From Mortierella sp. BCC40632 (lineage: Eukaryota > Mortierellomycota > Mortierellomycetes > Mortierellales > Mortierellaceae): DNA of 64,000 nt. A program made the position numbers and the translations under genes. The stretch spans positions 266,501 through 330,500 of the forward strand of contig WAEK01000003.1 in assembly GCA_011634665.1 (NCBI GenBank), written 5' to 3'. The notes beneath the pieces were generated by a model. The model saw only the letters and a program-made list of their open reading frames with translations. It was not told where the DNA came from and did no database searches. Shown here in pieces: positions 1 to 12,034 of this stretch (its first letter is position 1; every line of letters starts with the position of its first letter).

Positions 1-682
1 CCAATGCTGATGTTGGGCTGAATTGATCTCCAACCCAAGTAACTGGGTGCATCAGATAGAGGGGTGACTGGATTGTAGTCATGGTTTGAAAGGAGGTTCT
101 TAGGAGGCCTGACATACTCCTGAACATGTTTCTCCTGGCCGTCCGATGTCTGTTATACCGGCTGATTGGCCGGCTCCCACCAAAACAAGCTTGTCCCGTC
201 GATCCAAAAGTCGCCCTGCCCGCCCTGCTTGCCCACTTTTGCCCAGTAATCGTTATTGTTTCGGTGTCGTCACTTGCAGAACTCGCTTATGCAGAAACAA
301 GGGGGTGGGAGGAAGGAGTTAGTTAGTTGTCCAAGTTGCCTTACCTCAAGACAGATCCAGAGCCTGGGGACTCTAACCTCGCATCCTTCGCATCGCAGGC
401 TGGCAGACAACAAATTCTTCTATAATGGGATGATCATAGTAAAGTCCCGGTAGGGAAAAGTGAGATAGAGGGATGAGTTTTTTTAGCAGACAGCAAACCT
501 CAGGGGGATGTTGCAAGCTTTGTCTCTTGTGCAAGTAGAGAGGCTGCACATTAGTCTCAATAGGGCAAAGAAGGAAAGAGGAGAAGATGCAGGAAGGCGC
601 ACATCATGCTGGGTGGCGGACAACGTTGCAGGGGAAGTCTGCGCTCTTTCTTTCTTGCTGTCACGCTCTCGGCAACTGACAG

Positions 683-786
683 ATGGCCGTACAGAACCAG
701 TTCTGGTCGAAGGAGAACAAGGTCAAAGGCACTGTTACCAGGTGAGTAAAGATGAGAGAAGGATAGTAAGAGATAGATTGAGAGAA

Positions 787-825
<39 letters not shown>

Positions 826-1394
826 GGGAGGGGGGGAGGGGATAGGAGTGAAGTAAGGCTCCGAGTGTGCCTCTCACTCTTTTGCTCTCTCTCTCTCTCT
901 CTCTCTCCCGGGGCACCCTTCTCCTCCCCTCGTCTCTCCTGCATAAACATATTCTTGCGATCAAAGCTGTTCGACAACTTCGATCAGCCCTTTGAACGCC
1001 GTGGAGCGAGAAAGGGCCGAATAAGGTCAAAGACAGCATTGGCGTAGCTGAATGTGTTTGTGCGTGTTTGTGTGTGATAGAGATAAAAAGAAAACAAAGA
1101 TGAATGAGGAGCCTAGAATTCTCTCTCTTACTCTCTCTCTCACTCTCTCACTCCAGTGGACAGAGTCAGGAACAAAGAAGAGGAGGAGAAGGAGAAGGAG
1201 GAAGAGGAGGAGCCCGTCTCACCCACTCACCTACTTACTCTCTCACTTTCTCACCCACTCTCTCTCACTCTTCTCCTTCTCCCCCGTTGTGTGGCTCGCG
1301 CGGAGACATAATGCAGGGAGCAAACACCATTGGCGCCAAACAAAGGTCAAAAAGAGAGCAGAGCACAGCCACGGTGCCTTTTTCTCGGTACTCT

Positions 1395-1460
<66 letters not shown>

Positions 1461-1660
1461 GCTCCACAGGAGCCTTGATTAGGAAGCTCGACCAGAAAGT
1501 GCACACGCCAACAGAGCGGACTATGAAGAGAAAAAGTTAGAGAAGGCATCACTCCTTTTCCTCTTTTCATCCACAGGGCTGCCCAGCCGCCATTAGCGCG
1601 AAGCCAAGAGCATTCATGACGACGGTGATACGGACGTATATTGCCCCGCAGTTCATGTGA
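683..1660 (+). CDS. Possible fragment of an unrecognised spliced gene
   Basis: A candidate first exon at 683-742 begins with ATG, encodes MAVQNQFWSKENKVKGTVT and ends at a clean donor (AG followed by GTGAGT). A candidate later exon at 1577-1660 has a CT-rich acceptor ending CACAG and a donor GTGAGG, and reads GCPAAISAKPRAFMTTVIRT onward in phase 0. The first exon leaves phase 2, so at least one intermediate exon is needed. The piece around 991-1050 (LFDNFDQPFERRGARKG) has coding character but its phase does not join cleanly. I do not recognise the family and cannot close the model. The gene may be real but misassembled here, or the pieces may be chance. Confidence 0.2.
1397..1458. repeat. (CT)n microsatellite
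   Basis: About 62 bp of almost pure CT dinucleotide repeat, lying just before the exon-like segment at 1577-1660. Confidence 0.95.
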
Positions 1661-2471
1661 GGGGGGGAGGATGATGAGCAACAAACCAAGTGCGACGAGG
1701 GGAAGTGGAAAGAAGAGGAAGAAGAGGAGGTGGAGGTAGAGGAGGAAGGGGCGAGGAAACGCGATTTGTCATAGTGCTGTGAGCCACTAGGAGCATAAAC
1801 CTGTTTCGTGTCGCGCGCCATAAAGTGTAGCAAAGAGAGAGAGGAGCCATTCGACTGAGATATACTTCACCCCAACACACACGCAGGTAAAGAACGCGAG
1901 CAGAGAGAGAGAACACAAAGAAAGAAAAGAAGAAGAAGAAAAAAAAAAAAAAAAAAAAAAAAAGGCAGACAGGTAGGCAATGGAGCAATTGGAGAGAGCA
2001 AGAAGACCAATGGACCATCCATCGGCTCAGGCAACAGTCCTGTTCAGAAAAGAAAAAAGACAGAGAAAGGAAGAGGAGGAATGTCCGTCGCCAGAATCGA
2101 ATGAGAAGTAAGAGCCGAGTGAACAGGAGAGCCAGGACTTGCCTTGAAGGCCGTCGAGTCGATCTTGGCGAGCGGATTGGGACGAGCAGCGAGGAGGGCT
2201 ACATGTCCGCACTGCATGCTGAATGCGCTGCGTTTGGGAGAAGATTGTTCGTTGTGGATTTGAGTGGTGATAGCAATACGTGGGGCTGAATGGATGCTAA
2301 GAAACCCTGTGAGAGATGGTGTTGACCCCGGCACGAGACGGCTGGAGGAAGGAAGAAAAGAAAACACTCGGGCAAAAGGAAGGGAGGAGTGGGAGCGAGG
2401 CGAAGGTGGGAGTGTGATGCTGGAAGAGGAATACGAAGAAGATGGGATGGGATAGGAAGATGAAAGAGAGG

Positions 2472-2479
<8 letters not shown>

Positions 2480-2567
<88 letters not shown>
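2480..2567. repeat. (GA)n microsatellite
   Basis: About 88 bp of almost uninterrupted AG dinucleotide, one of the longest simple repeats in the window. Confidence 0.95.
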
Positions 2568-2569
<2 letters not shown>

Positions 2570-3250
2570 AAGGAATCGATTGGCGATTAAGTGATTAAGA
2601 GGCGATGAAGGACAAGGCGCAAGGAGAAAGAGTGAAAGTGAGAGAAAGAGAGACAACGAAGTTGGAGTTAACAAAAAAGGGGCGGAGGAAAAAAGAGAGA
2701 GTGACAGACAGATAGACAGACAGATAGACAGACAAAGGCAGAGAGAAGCAAAGCCCGAAGAGCACTGGCCCGATGGAACAGCAGGCGATGTGCGCTATGA
2801 TGGGTTGAACTTGACCGGTGCGGTGTTCTGTATCGGACAGACGGATCCTCGTCGCCTTTCTCCCTTCCCCGTCCATCCCTACCCAAGTGCCTGCAACTTG
2901 CCCCTCTCCTTTTACACTCTCTGGAACAGAACCAAAAGTCCTTGACCAAATGATCTCATTCAGTGCATGGACTCTGGATCGCGTTTTTTTTTTCTTCAGA
3001 CATTCATCGAGCGTTGTACTCCCAGGGCACGTGCATTTTTTACTGACAAGCAATGGAAGAAAATATTCTCTCCAACTGTCCAAACCAAGACTTCCGCGAC
3101 AACTTCTATGTAGATTTACTCTCCTATGATGGGCTATTTCTTGCCCACATTCCTTACTCGTGGACTGACAGTCCATCGCTAATTGGATTTTCTCTGCTGA
3201 CGCGCCCTGTGCATCTCAGCGCCCGGCACACGGGTTAGATGGCTATGTGA

Positions 3251-5521
3251 TGGTCAAGAATTTAACGCGACGTTGCTTTCCTATTCTTCCTCCTATCATA
3301 CTAAGAAAGACCCTGAGAGAACAAGCGGGGTGACTGAGTTGGAGGCTAAATTTTCGATAGTGGAAAAATAGTCTCGACTACTGTAGTTTTTTTTCTCTAC
3401 GTCCTCAGGGAGATAGGAAGTGGTTGACGACATCTTTGGCTTGAATAAAATGTCGGATTTCGTACACTCTGATAGAGCGCGTCTTGTACATTTTAGATCC
3501 CAAGGTGAAAAATGGACTCTGTAGAGGCTGCAAGACGGTGAAATCGAGAGTATGCATCCTGTCAAGGCTTTCACTACTCGAGACCAGGTTTCTCTCTCTC
3601 CCTGTCTGTCATAATCTGAAAATAGTCTAATGAAACCTAGGGTACGTCGTAGCTAAGGTAAGAGGCTACTTCTCAAAAAAGACAAAAGCCCCAGTCTCTC
3701 GAGGCCAACGCTAACACTTGAGCGTGTGGATACAGTGGCCTTCCCAGAATTCCCTTCATGGTTGAGTCCACTATGACCAGCATTCCAACTTTGTGACTAC
3801 AATTTAATATCTAGAGAAAGCAAGGCAAGGAAGTACTTCTAAAACTTCCATTAGATGACTGAATGTAGTCAAGTGCCTCCAGCATGTCTTTCTCGCCCAT
3901 TTTGGTAGAAATTTCGACCCTAGGTACCGGAAATTTGAAACTGTAGAATAGCAGCTCAACTCGCTGAATCATGCGGCCATGCTTCTAGCAAAGGGTTTTT
4001 AAAATATCCAGTCATAATTATTTCGAAGCGTTCTCTAGTATGAAAGCGCAGCGTTAGTGCGAAAGCATATTTTCCAGCACCTTCTTAGCAACAGACTATC
4101 GTGATTCAACGACTGGGGGGAGGGAGGGGCAATTCATTCGAAATTTGTGAGTCTTGCGTTGATTATGACTGTGGATGAGGGCAAAGATCCAAAAATAAAG
4201 GGTCGTCATACTATCCACTCGCCGACCTTACCCAAAAAATACCTGCTAATGTCATCTGTCTTAGATGTTGTGTAGTGTCTTGTGGGACTGTTCAATGAAA
4301 CAGTATTAGTAACCAGATACTTGACAGAGCTCGGAGTGTTTCCCTTCAACATGGCTCTATCTAATACCTCCTTATTTATTGCGGAGTCTGCGATAAACCC
4401 TTCGTTTCTATGAGGGAAAAGATAGCTAATTTGCAGATTTCATTACATCAGGCTTCCATGCTTGATGCCATGCATCATTCTCACCACTTCCCAAGACTAC
4501 AAGGATGAGTTCATGAATTTGGCTCTGTCGAAACTCTGCATTTTCTTACACTCAAGAGGATGTTACAATATCGACTTTAACTCTTTTTTATCTAATGTCT
4601 GCTGTGCCATTTTTCTTTTAACTATAGGTAATTCACATCTACAATTTCATAGAACAAATGATGCCTAAGGAGCACTGAATCGGCCCTGTCTCTTATTTTT
4701 CATTCTTTGTCTAGGATCTCCAGAACCAAGATAGGAAATCGCTTGATCTACATCCTTCGCATTCTACAAACAGGACGTGGAGTCTATGGTAATCGCTAGC
4801 TATCCTATTTTGCCAACTGCAAAGACTCAACGCCACCGCACTGAGATATAAGTATCAGCCATTTTTGTACATATGGCATTAATCGTGATTGGCATGAGTC
4901 CTTCGTTGCGTTGTCAAAGTGGTTGAATGTAACCCCGCACTCGGTAAAGATTTTCATTGCATTTAATCCGCATTGGGATACTCCGTCCCATCAAGGCGAA
5001 AAGAGTATCCTCGCTAAAAGAGTCTTCGACTTGAATCTGAGTCGGATATCCGTAGTTATTGCTTGAACATGTGGCTAGAGATGAAAATATCGCCATCATA
5101 TCTGAGGGAAGTGAATCCTATTTCGAGCCTTTAGTTCAAAAGGAATACGAGAACTTACAGTTAAGAAAGATCGAACCACTTACCATGGACATCAAGCACG
5201 AGCAAACTCGGCTCTTCTAAATGTAAGCCAATCTTTTCCTTGAAAATAAGTGCCATGGACTGGTTGATTCGGGTATTATTCGGTACCAAGTGTTTTTCTA
5301 CTAAAACGGGATTTTGTCTGACCTAAGTCCCGAGCTGCCTAGCTCACGGCCATCGATTCGACATTGAAGATCAACCCTTCACTCAGAAGCTGCCGAGTTT
5401 GTGTCAAAGTTGAACTCTTGCTTAAGCAAGAGTCTTCACCACTGTATTGCTTTTGATGTCAGCTCTCCTCTGCGAATACTCTGACAAAGAGGTGGTTTTG
5501 ATAAACGTCAATTGGCAGAGC

Positions 5522-5557
<36 letters not shown>

Positions 5558-6133
5558 GGGGACGGGGAGAGTGCTGATTCCTAATGAGGAAGTGGTTACT
5601 AGATTGGTTCACTTCTTTGGTTAGTGGGCAGCATTGAAGGCTGGCATCCATCACCACACAATTTAAATTGTCATTAGTTCGCCTGAATGTCTACTCTGCT
5701 CTAAGAGAGGGCAATGCGGCTTTCAGGTCATGCAGGGTACTACATGGCATTCCGCGTTATACCCAGCAAACCTGCAATCAGTGGGTCGTTTGCTTCTAAA
5801 GACACATTAGCGGACACTCTGGATTCACAAGTTAGAGCCATGATGAGCCGGTTTGTTGCGTAGAATGTTAACCGACGGCGATAGCACAGGTGATATCAAG
5901 AGTAGCTGCTTGCCATTTCCGATACCTTTCCAATAGTAGCATAAATAATCGATCTCAGACACTTTTCTCAACGTATACCATTGCGACATGGAGTATTGTA
6001 GAATGTCATTGAGGTGGGTGTAAGAGCCATTTGGTCCAATGTCGAGTTTATTTATTATTGCTCCACATGGTATGGGTAATGGAGACACAAAGTGTTGCCC
6101 TGGAGGTCAACGTGGATAATACCAACGTCCTGA
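3251..6133. other. Gene-free AT-richer spacer
   Basis: Only short open frames occur (the longest is about 90 codons), with no recognisable protein and no convincing splice chain. Base composition is more even and AT-richer than in the GA/CT-rich flanks. A poly-A run of about 32 bp lies near 5523-5554, followed by a G-rich stretch. Old mobile-element debris is possible but nothing diagnostic is visible. Confidence 0.5.
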
Positions 6134-8445
6134 CTAGGCAAGATGCAAGACCACGACAGCGGACCCATTTTTCCGGTTCTTCATAGAAAAGACAATCCGA
6201 GCATGGTCCATGGCTTCCACTGTATAGCATCCACTCCCTTTTAGAATCTTTGTGAAGCATATCTTTTTTCCTTTTTTCATCCATAGCTCCCTAGGCATTT
6301 TGCGTCCACCTTTACATTTTTCTTCTTTAACTTCCTCGTCTTCCTCCTCCTCCTCCTCTTCTTCCTCGTCCTCCTCGTCCTCTTTTTGACCGCACTCAAA
6401 CTCACTTCCCTCAATATCTTCCATATCTGAGTCACTCTCCTCTAACTCATCAAGGTCCCAGTTCTGGAGAGAGCCCTGGAGCATTCTTGTAGGCAAGAAT
6501 CTACCTTTCTCCATTTCCATATTAATTCCCGTCTCCTCCTTGCGTTGATCCGTGGAAAAGTAAGTCATAGTGGCAGTGTCTATAACTTGAAGCTTGCACC
6601 TGTAGATATGACCTACGACGCACAGGTCATGGTTCACGATCGCAATCCTATCCCGGAACATTACTATCGAGTCCAAAGGATTATGTTTCCCTAGCTTCGC
6701 AAGTGCTGCCATCGAGTATACTCGATTGTGTTCCCCTGGTTTCATGGGTGTCGAGACATGTGTTAGTCCTCCCCGTGATATTTCTCCGCCGAATCCTGGT
6801 TCCATTTTGACACAAAGAACGCTTCGCAGGCGGAATGTCGATTGTACAAAGAGGATCACCAGCTCATTCCTTCCCGCGTTTCCATTATCAGTCATGCCAT
6901 TCTCAGGATCACCAAGCCCATTCACAGTGGAAGACAAGGTGTCAGCAATCGCCTGGAATTGGATGATTTCAAAGTCATCGTCAAACTCGACATGGCAAAG
7001 TTCAACCCCTTTTTCATCAAGTACTATCACTTCAGACCGCGTTCCTATGCAAATACACTCTCTCCACCGACGCTCCTTGCCAGACGAATCATTTCGCGTT
7101 AACCACCTTCCAAAATCGATCGTTGCTATGGATCTGATCTAGAGAGAGAGGTACACAGAGTGGCGATAGCGGTGGCGGAGAGGGGTTCTTTTTCAGTGTC
7201 AATTTTCAGGGATAAGGAATGGGATGGGTCTTTACGCCCTGTCCTTACTCTGTTGTATTACCTTGTCCGGCGCGAGATAGCTTCCCATTGGCCTGCGTAG
7301 GTTGGATTTGTGATAGAGAGTGACCATAAAGGATGAGGCCACCATCACGACTGTCTCTCGTAGAAAGCGGATAAACTCGACATATCCGACTTCTCTGCTA
7401 TTCCTCGTGAAGACCTTCTTAGTGGCAATATCGCACAACTCCAAAGCGCCATTGCTAAAGCACCATTCATAGACAAGGTCAATTAGGAATCCATTGAATA
7501 AAACACATTGGAAGCTCTGCAGCATCCTATCAAAAACAATGATCATTACCTATAGCAGTTGCTTACAGCCATCGTGCCACCGCAGATCAATGAAGGATAT
7601 TTGGAACTAGTGGTGTCATTTTCACTCTCTCGCTCTTGGCTATTGGGTTGGGCTTTCTTTTCTGGTGTCATTTCGGGGAGCCAAGGCTTCCCAGAACTGT
7701 CCATGGCAATGGCTGTAAAAGAGCTATAATCAAGCGGGACTGGCGTGACGACATTACTGGCTAGCGTCTTACCAGATTTTGTTGCCTTTAGTCGATGGTG
7801 CCCTGTGAGGTATTGCTCTGTCTTGATTCTCCTAAACGCCTCCAGGTCAATCAGTTGTATTCTCTGAAATCCATGTGCTTCGGGAACAGTGACGAGATAT
7901 GGCCATGAAAGATGAACTGCCCTGATCATCATTTGTCTCCGAATAGTGGACTTGTTAACAAAATACCCTTTTTTCCAGCGGTTTCTTAGCACCATCTCTC
8001 GCATCAACACAATGTCCCATCGTGTATTTGCCGTCCGGCAAATCTCCCTCACTGATGCGTCCTTTGCGATATCCTCCAGCAGTTGGCTAAAGATAGACTT
8101 GTCGCGACTTGGACCAGCATTCCTGTTGGGATTCTCCTGTACGTCTGCAAGCAGGTCGATACTCTGACCACGCGTCGCTTTGCTCAGATACTCGCTCACG
8201 AAAAGACACTCGGCTGGGTCTCTTTGCAGGAGTTGTGACTTCCAAAGATTCTGCAAATGGTTGAGTCGGTCTCGCCATGAGCGGGTGACAAGTCGGCAAC
8301 GAAGGAGTGCCAAATGAGATTGATCCAGGTTGTGCTCTTTACTACTGCTGCCCACGAACTGCATTATTCTCTCAAAAAGTTCAATGGGAAGCATGGACAA
8401 GGGGTCATATCCAGAAACATGAGAGAGGCGAGGATGAATGAATCT
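6134..8445 (-). CDS. F-box protein
   Basis: Probable substrate adaptor of an SCF ubiquitin ligase. My model has three exons, 8445-7567, 7516-7262 and 7138-6134, giving 712 residues. The F-box lies near residues 15-60 and begins DPLSMLPIELFERIMQFV, the usual LPxEL...I pattern that binds Skp1. The rest has hydrophobic, beta-rich short segments (for example SFQCVLFNGFLIDLVYEW) that could form a propeller-like substrate domain, but no WD or kelch signature is clear. A strongly acidic run of Asp and Glu lies at about residues 610-650. The start is the first ATG before the F-box; the frame is open a little further upstream without another ATG, and a poly-T tract follows, so a short upstream exon is possible. 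The first intron is only 50 bp; the second is 123 bp with a CT-rich acceptor. The target protein cannot be told from sequence. Confidence 0.75.
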
Positions 8446-8849
8446 CATTAGCTGATGAAGATCAGCTTCATTGCAGAGGTTGGCCAATTCTCGAAGACTT
8501 TTTGCTCGAAATGAAGAAAAAAAAAAAAAAAAAAAAGGTATTGCTGGTCAGTTCTACGCGACAAGATGGCCATTTCATCAGGAGCACGCGATAGAAATGT
8601 GTTTACACTAGTCGACGCTCAAGAGGGTTCAACTGGGAAAGGCCCCGAATGCCCTCGAGGACATCGCCAAGTCGGGTATGAGACATTGTGGAAAGTCCTC
8701 CAGAGATGAAGTGAGGTGTCTTTTGCAAGCATGCAAGAGAGAATCAGTTCAGCATTAGCCCAGCACTGCCCATTTTACTCGAGTCGAAGTCACAAAAATG
8801 GGCTTGTCATGTTCGATTTTTTTTTTTTTTTTAAAAAAAAAAAAAAGAA
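8446..8849. promoter_or_regulatory. Upstream region of the F-box gene
   Basis: About 400 bp between the F-box start and the inverted repeat. It has a poly-A run at about 8515-8537, and a poly-T run directly followed by poly-A at 8817-8846, which could fold as an A:T hairpin. No open frame of interest was seen. It presumably contains the F-box gene promoter. Confidence 0.4.
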
Positions 8850-8906
8850 AGAGAGAAAGAAAGAAATAGAAAGAGCAGTGAAGCCAGACCAGTAGAGTAA
8901 ACCCTC

Positions 8907-8956
8907 GTGAGTGGAGAGTGGTGAGTGGAGAGTGGTGAGTGGAGAGTGGTGAGTGG
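8907..8956 (+). repeat. 14-bp tandem repeat, about 3.5 copies
   Basis: Unit GTGAGTGGAGAGTG repeated three times plus a partial copy. The same array occurs inverted near 12460-12509 in the opposite arm, so it predates or accompanied the duplication. Confidence 0.9.
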
Positions 8957-9372
8957 AAGGGTGTTTTGCTGTGCTTCGTGTCAAGTCCATATCCGTGACT
9001 ATGAAGTTCTCTAGCTCCACCTCCACGCGAGGTTCCACAACTCTATTTTTCTCTCTTTTCGACCAATCAACGATTCTTCTCTCAATTCATATTCATTCCA
9101 CTCTGAAAGTGGCACCACCGTTTCACCACTCCTCGCCTTCTCTAGTCGCATGTCTCGGCGCCATTGCCAGGCCCATCAAGCGCTGTGACAAATACAGAAG
9201 TAGTAGAGTAGATGCTCTGGCCCTGATGACCTGTCTTCCAAGGCAACGAAATGCTAGAAACAACTGCCACAAAGAGTTGATATAATGAAATAAAATGAAC
9301 CACGAAAGTCTGTTGTGCTGTATCCACATTGGATATTAAAGAAAGAAGCTTTGCGTAGACAGACAGAGAGAC

Positions 9373-9377
<5 letters not shown>

Positions 9378-9436
<59 letters not shown>
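9378..9436. repeat. (GA)n microsatellite in left arm
   Basis: About 59 bp of GA dinucleotides. Its counterpart in the right arm is the CT tract at about 11975-12026, of different length, as expected for a repeat that slips independently in each arm. Confidence 0.9.
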
Positions 9437-9439
<3 letters not shown>

Positions 9440-10520
9440 GAGAAAGGAAGGAAGAGAGACAGAGAGAGAGAGAGAGAGAAAGGAAGAGAGAATGGTAGAA
9501 AGATTAGCGCCAGTGACGCTCCCAGATATTCAAAAGCATAAAAAAGATTGATGGTCGCTCTTATTTCATTTGGCTGCCATGGCTCCTGCGGAGAAAATAC
9601 AATAGAGCCAAAGACAGGAAGGGAGTGGGATGGTCGGTGCAATAGAGTGCTAAGAAGTTCATTTTGGATGAGATCAGCTCTACTTTGCCACCAGAGAGAC
9701 ATGATAGAGCGACAAAAAAAAAAAGATTTTGAAAAAAAAATTTTTTTTGAAAAAAAAAAAAAAAAAAAGAGAGAGAGAGAAGAGAAGAGAAAAGAGAGTT
9801 TTTTTGTTTTGAGTGTTTTGTAACTATGATTCACTCCGCTCTGAAGCCAGGTCGAGAACCAGACAGCTGGCGGTGAGCGTTAAGAGTAGGATGCAAGGCA
9901 GGAAAAAACCATAAGGGTTTTAAAAAGCTGCCAAACCCCTCATTCCTGGCTACAGCCAGGCGGACAAAGACAGCGGCCCTATTTCTAGGGCCTGCCGATC
10001 AATACCGCCTGAGGCCCAAAGCTGTAGCAGAGGAGAATGAGGAAAAAAAAGAGAGGCCTGGGGGGGGGAGAGGTCCTTGTATTTATATCTCCCAGCGCGA
10101 CAGTGACCGTCTTCGATACGACACTTTCCATCACTAGCCAAAATGTGGGACGCCCTCAGTGATGATAGAACATGATGAAATTAGTGCGCTTCGTTCTGTC
10201 AACTCGAGACTGCGTTTGGCTCTCTCCCCCATCGAGGGCATCGAGTGGTCTGTTGATCAAACAGGCAGATGAGGGAGGGGGGAGGGGAGCAGTGTGATAT
10301 TTTCTGGTGAACTGGCGCAGGGGAGACAGCCGCTGGACCATGGACCACACTTATATCCAGATCCAGCTCATTCTCTGTGCCCCCTCCAGAACAGCCTCCG
10401 CTCCCACTCCGACCACCCAGCACTGGCCACCTCAACTCTATTCATCGACAGTCAAGAGGATACACAGGTTGTTTGCAGACGGTGTGTGGTTGTCTGGATG
10501 CTCGGTGTTGCTGAGTAGAC

Positions 10521-10527
10521 GAGCGGT

Positions 10528-10571
<44 letters not shown>

Positions 10572-10869
10572 TCTTTCTTCGTGGCCGGCAACTACTATCA
10601 TTCGCAGTGTCTTTCTGCCTTATCTCTTTGCTCCTGGTCCTCTTTTACATTTTGTTCTGAGTGGTCTCTATCAGTGAGTTAGACACAACGAATGCCATTC
10701 TTCAGGCACGGCGAGCGCGTAGAAACAACCAGCCCCATTTGCACAGTTTTTTTTTTCTGTTATTGTTCTGGGGTATACATTCCCATCCGTCGAGGAATAT
10801 AAAAAGAGGATAGGATGGGAGAGGAGGAGGAGGAGGAAGAGGAGAAGTAGAAAAAAAAATGAATCGCTT
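10521..10869. other. Spacer between inverted-repeat arms
   Basis: About 350 bp that is not palindromic. It starts with a CT run and poly-T (about 10529-10571) and holds no open frame that looks coding. A short open stretch from 10693 (MPFFRHGERVETTSPIC) is probably chance. Confidence 0.5.
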
Positions 10870-11618
10870 ATCTGCTCAGCTACACCCAGCACCCAGACAA
10901 CCACACACTGTCTGCAAACAACCTGCGTATCCTCTTGACTGTCGATGAATAGAGTTGAGGTGGCCAGTGCTGGGTGGTCGGAGTGGGAGCGGAGGCTGTT
11001 CTGGAAGGTGGATGGCACAGAGAAGGAGCTGGCTCTAGGTGTAAGTGTGGTCCAAGGACCAGTGGCTGTCTCCCCTGCGCCAGTTCACCAGAAAATATCA
11101 CACTGCTCCCCTCCCCCCTCCCTCATCTGCCTGTTTGATCAACAGACCACTCGATGCCCTCGATGGGGGAGAGAGCCAAACGCAGTCTCGAGTTGACAGA
11201 ACGAAGCGCACTAATTTCATCATGTTCTATCATCACTGAGGGCGTCCCACATTTTGGCTAGTGATGGAAAGTGTCGTATCGAAGACGGTCACTGTCGCGC
11301 TGGGAGATATAAATACAAGGACCTCTCCCCCCCCCAGGCCTCTTTTTTTTCCTCATTCTCCTCTGCTACAGCTTTGGGCCTCAGGCGGTATTGATCGGCA
11401 GGCCCCTAGAAATAGGGCCGCTGTCTTTGTCCGCCTGGCTGTAGCCAGGAATGAGGGGGTTTGGCAGCTTTTTAAAACCCTTATGGTTTTCCTGCCTTGC
11501 ATCCTACTCTTAACCTCTCACCGCCAGCTGTCTGGTTCTCGACCTGGCTTCAGAGCGGAGTGAATCATAGTTACAAAACACTCAAAGCAAAAAACTCTCT
11601 TTTTCTCTTCTCTTCTCT

Positions 11619-11671
<53 letters not shown>

Positions 11672-11970
11672 TTTTTTTTTTTTAAAAATCTTTTTTTTTT
11701 GGTCGCTCTATCATGTCTCTCTGGTGGCAAAGTGGAGCTGATCTCATCAAAATGAACTTCTTAGCACTCTATTGCACCGACCATCCCACTCCCTTCCTGT
11801 CTTTGGCTCTATTGTATTTTTCTCCAGGGAACCATGGCACCAAATGAAATAAAAGCGACCATCAATCTTTTTATGCTTTTTGAATATCTGGGGCGTCACT
11901 GGCGCTAATCTTTCTACCATTCTCTCTTCCTTTTCTCTCTCTCTCTCTCTGTCTCTCTTCCTTCCTTTCT

Positions 11971-12034
<64 letters not shown>

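Larger units (their letters stand above)
1..3250. other. Gene-poor GA/CT-rich low-complexity region
   Basis: No complete gene can be assembled here. The stretch is dominated by purine or pyrimidine runs: GA near 790-823, CT at 1397-1458, GA at about 2480-2567, poly-A near 1940-1963, and a GACA-type repeat near 2700-2735. The long open frames across the repeats translate to Ser-Leu or Arg-Glu repeats and are not credible proteins. Two short plus-strand pieces with good splice borders (683-742 and 1577-1660) are listed separately. It may be a promoter, UTR or intron region of a gene whose body I cannot recognise. Confidence 0.5.
8850..10520 (+). repeat. Left arm of a large inverted repeat
   Basis: This arm is the reverse complement of 10870-12568. 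The outer part, from about 8855 to 9300, is essentially identical to the other arm. Toward the centre the match drops, with substitutions and small indels, for example around 9555-9600 and 10335-10400. It contains a tandem 14-bp repeat (8907-8956), a GA microsatellite (about 9378-9436) and A/T homopolymer runs (9713-9770). I found no convincing protein. Open frames here are mirrored in the other arm and do not resemble known families. Confidence 0.9.

Noticed and set aside
508..1540. Long open frames across the left GA/CT region
   Set aside because: Their translations are mostly Ser-Leu or Arg-Glu dipeptide repeats made by CT/GA microsatellites, on either strand.
4462..4668. 68-codon frame in the left AT-rich spacer
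   Set aside because: Length is expected by chance at this composition; no motif or neighbouring exon.
8907..8956. Possible CRISPR-like array
   Set aside because: The repeats are directly adjacent with no spacers, in a eukaryotic genome; it is a plain tandem repeat.
9142..9834. 230-codon minus-strand frame in the left palindrome arm, mirrored in the right arm
   Set aside because: About half is poly-Phe or Ser-Leu repeat, the arms differ by frame-changing indels, and no family is recognisable.
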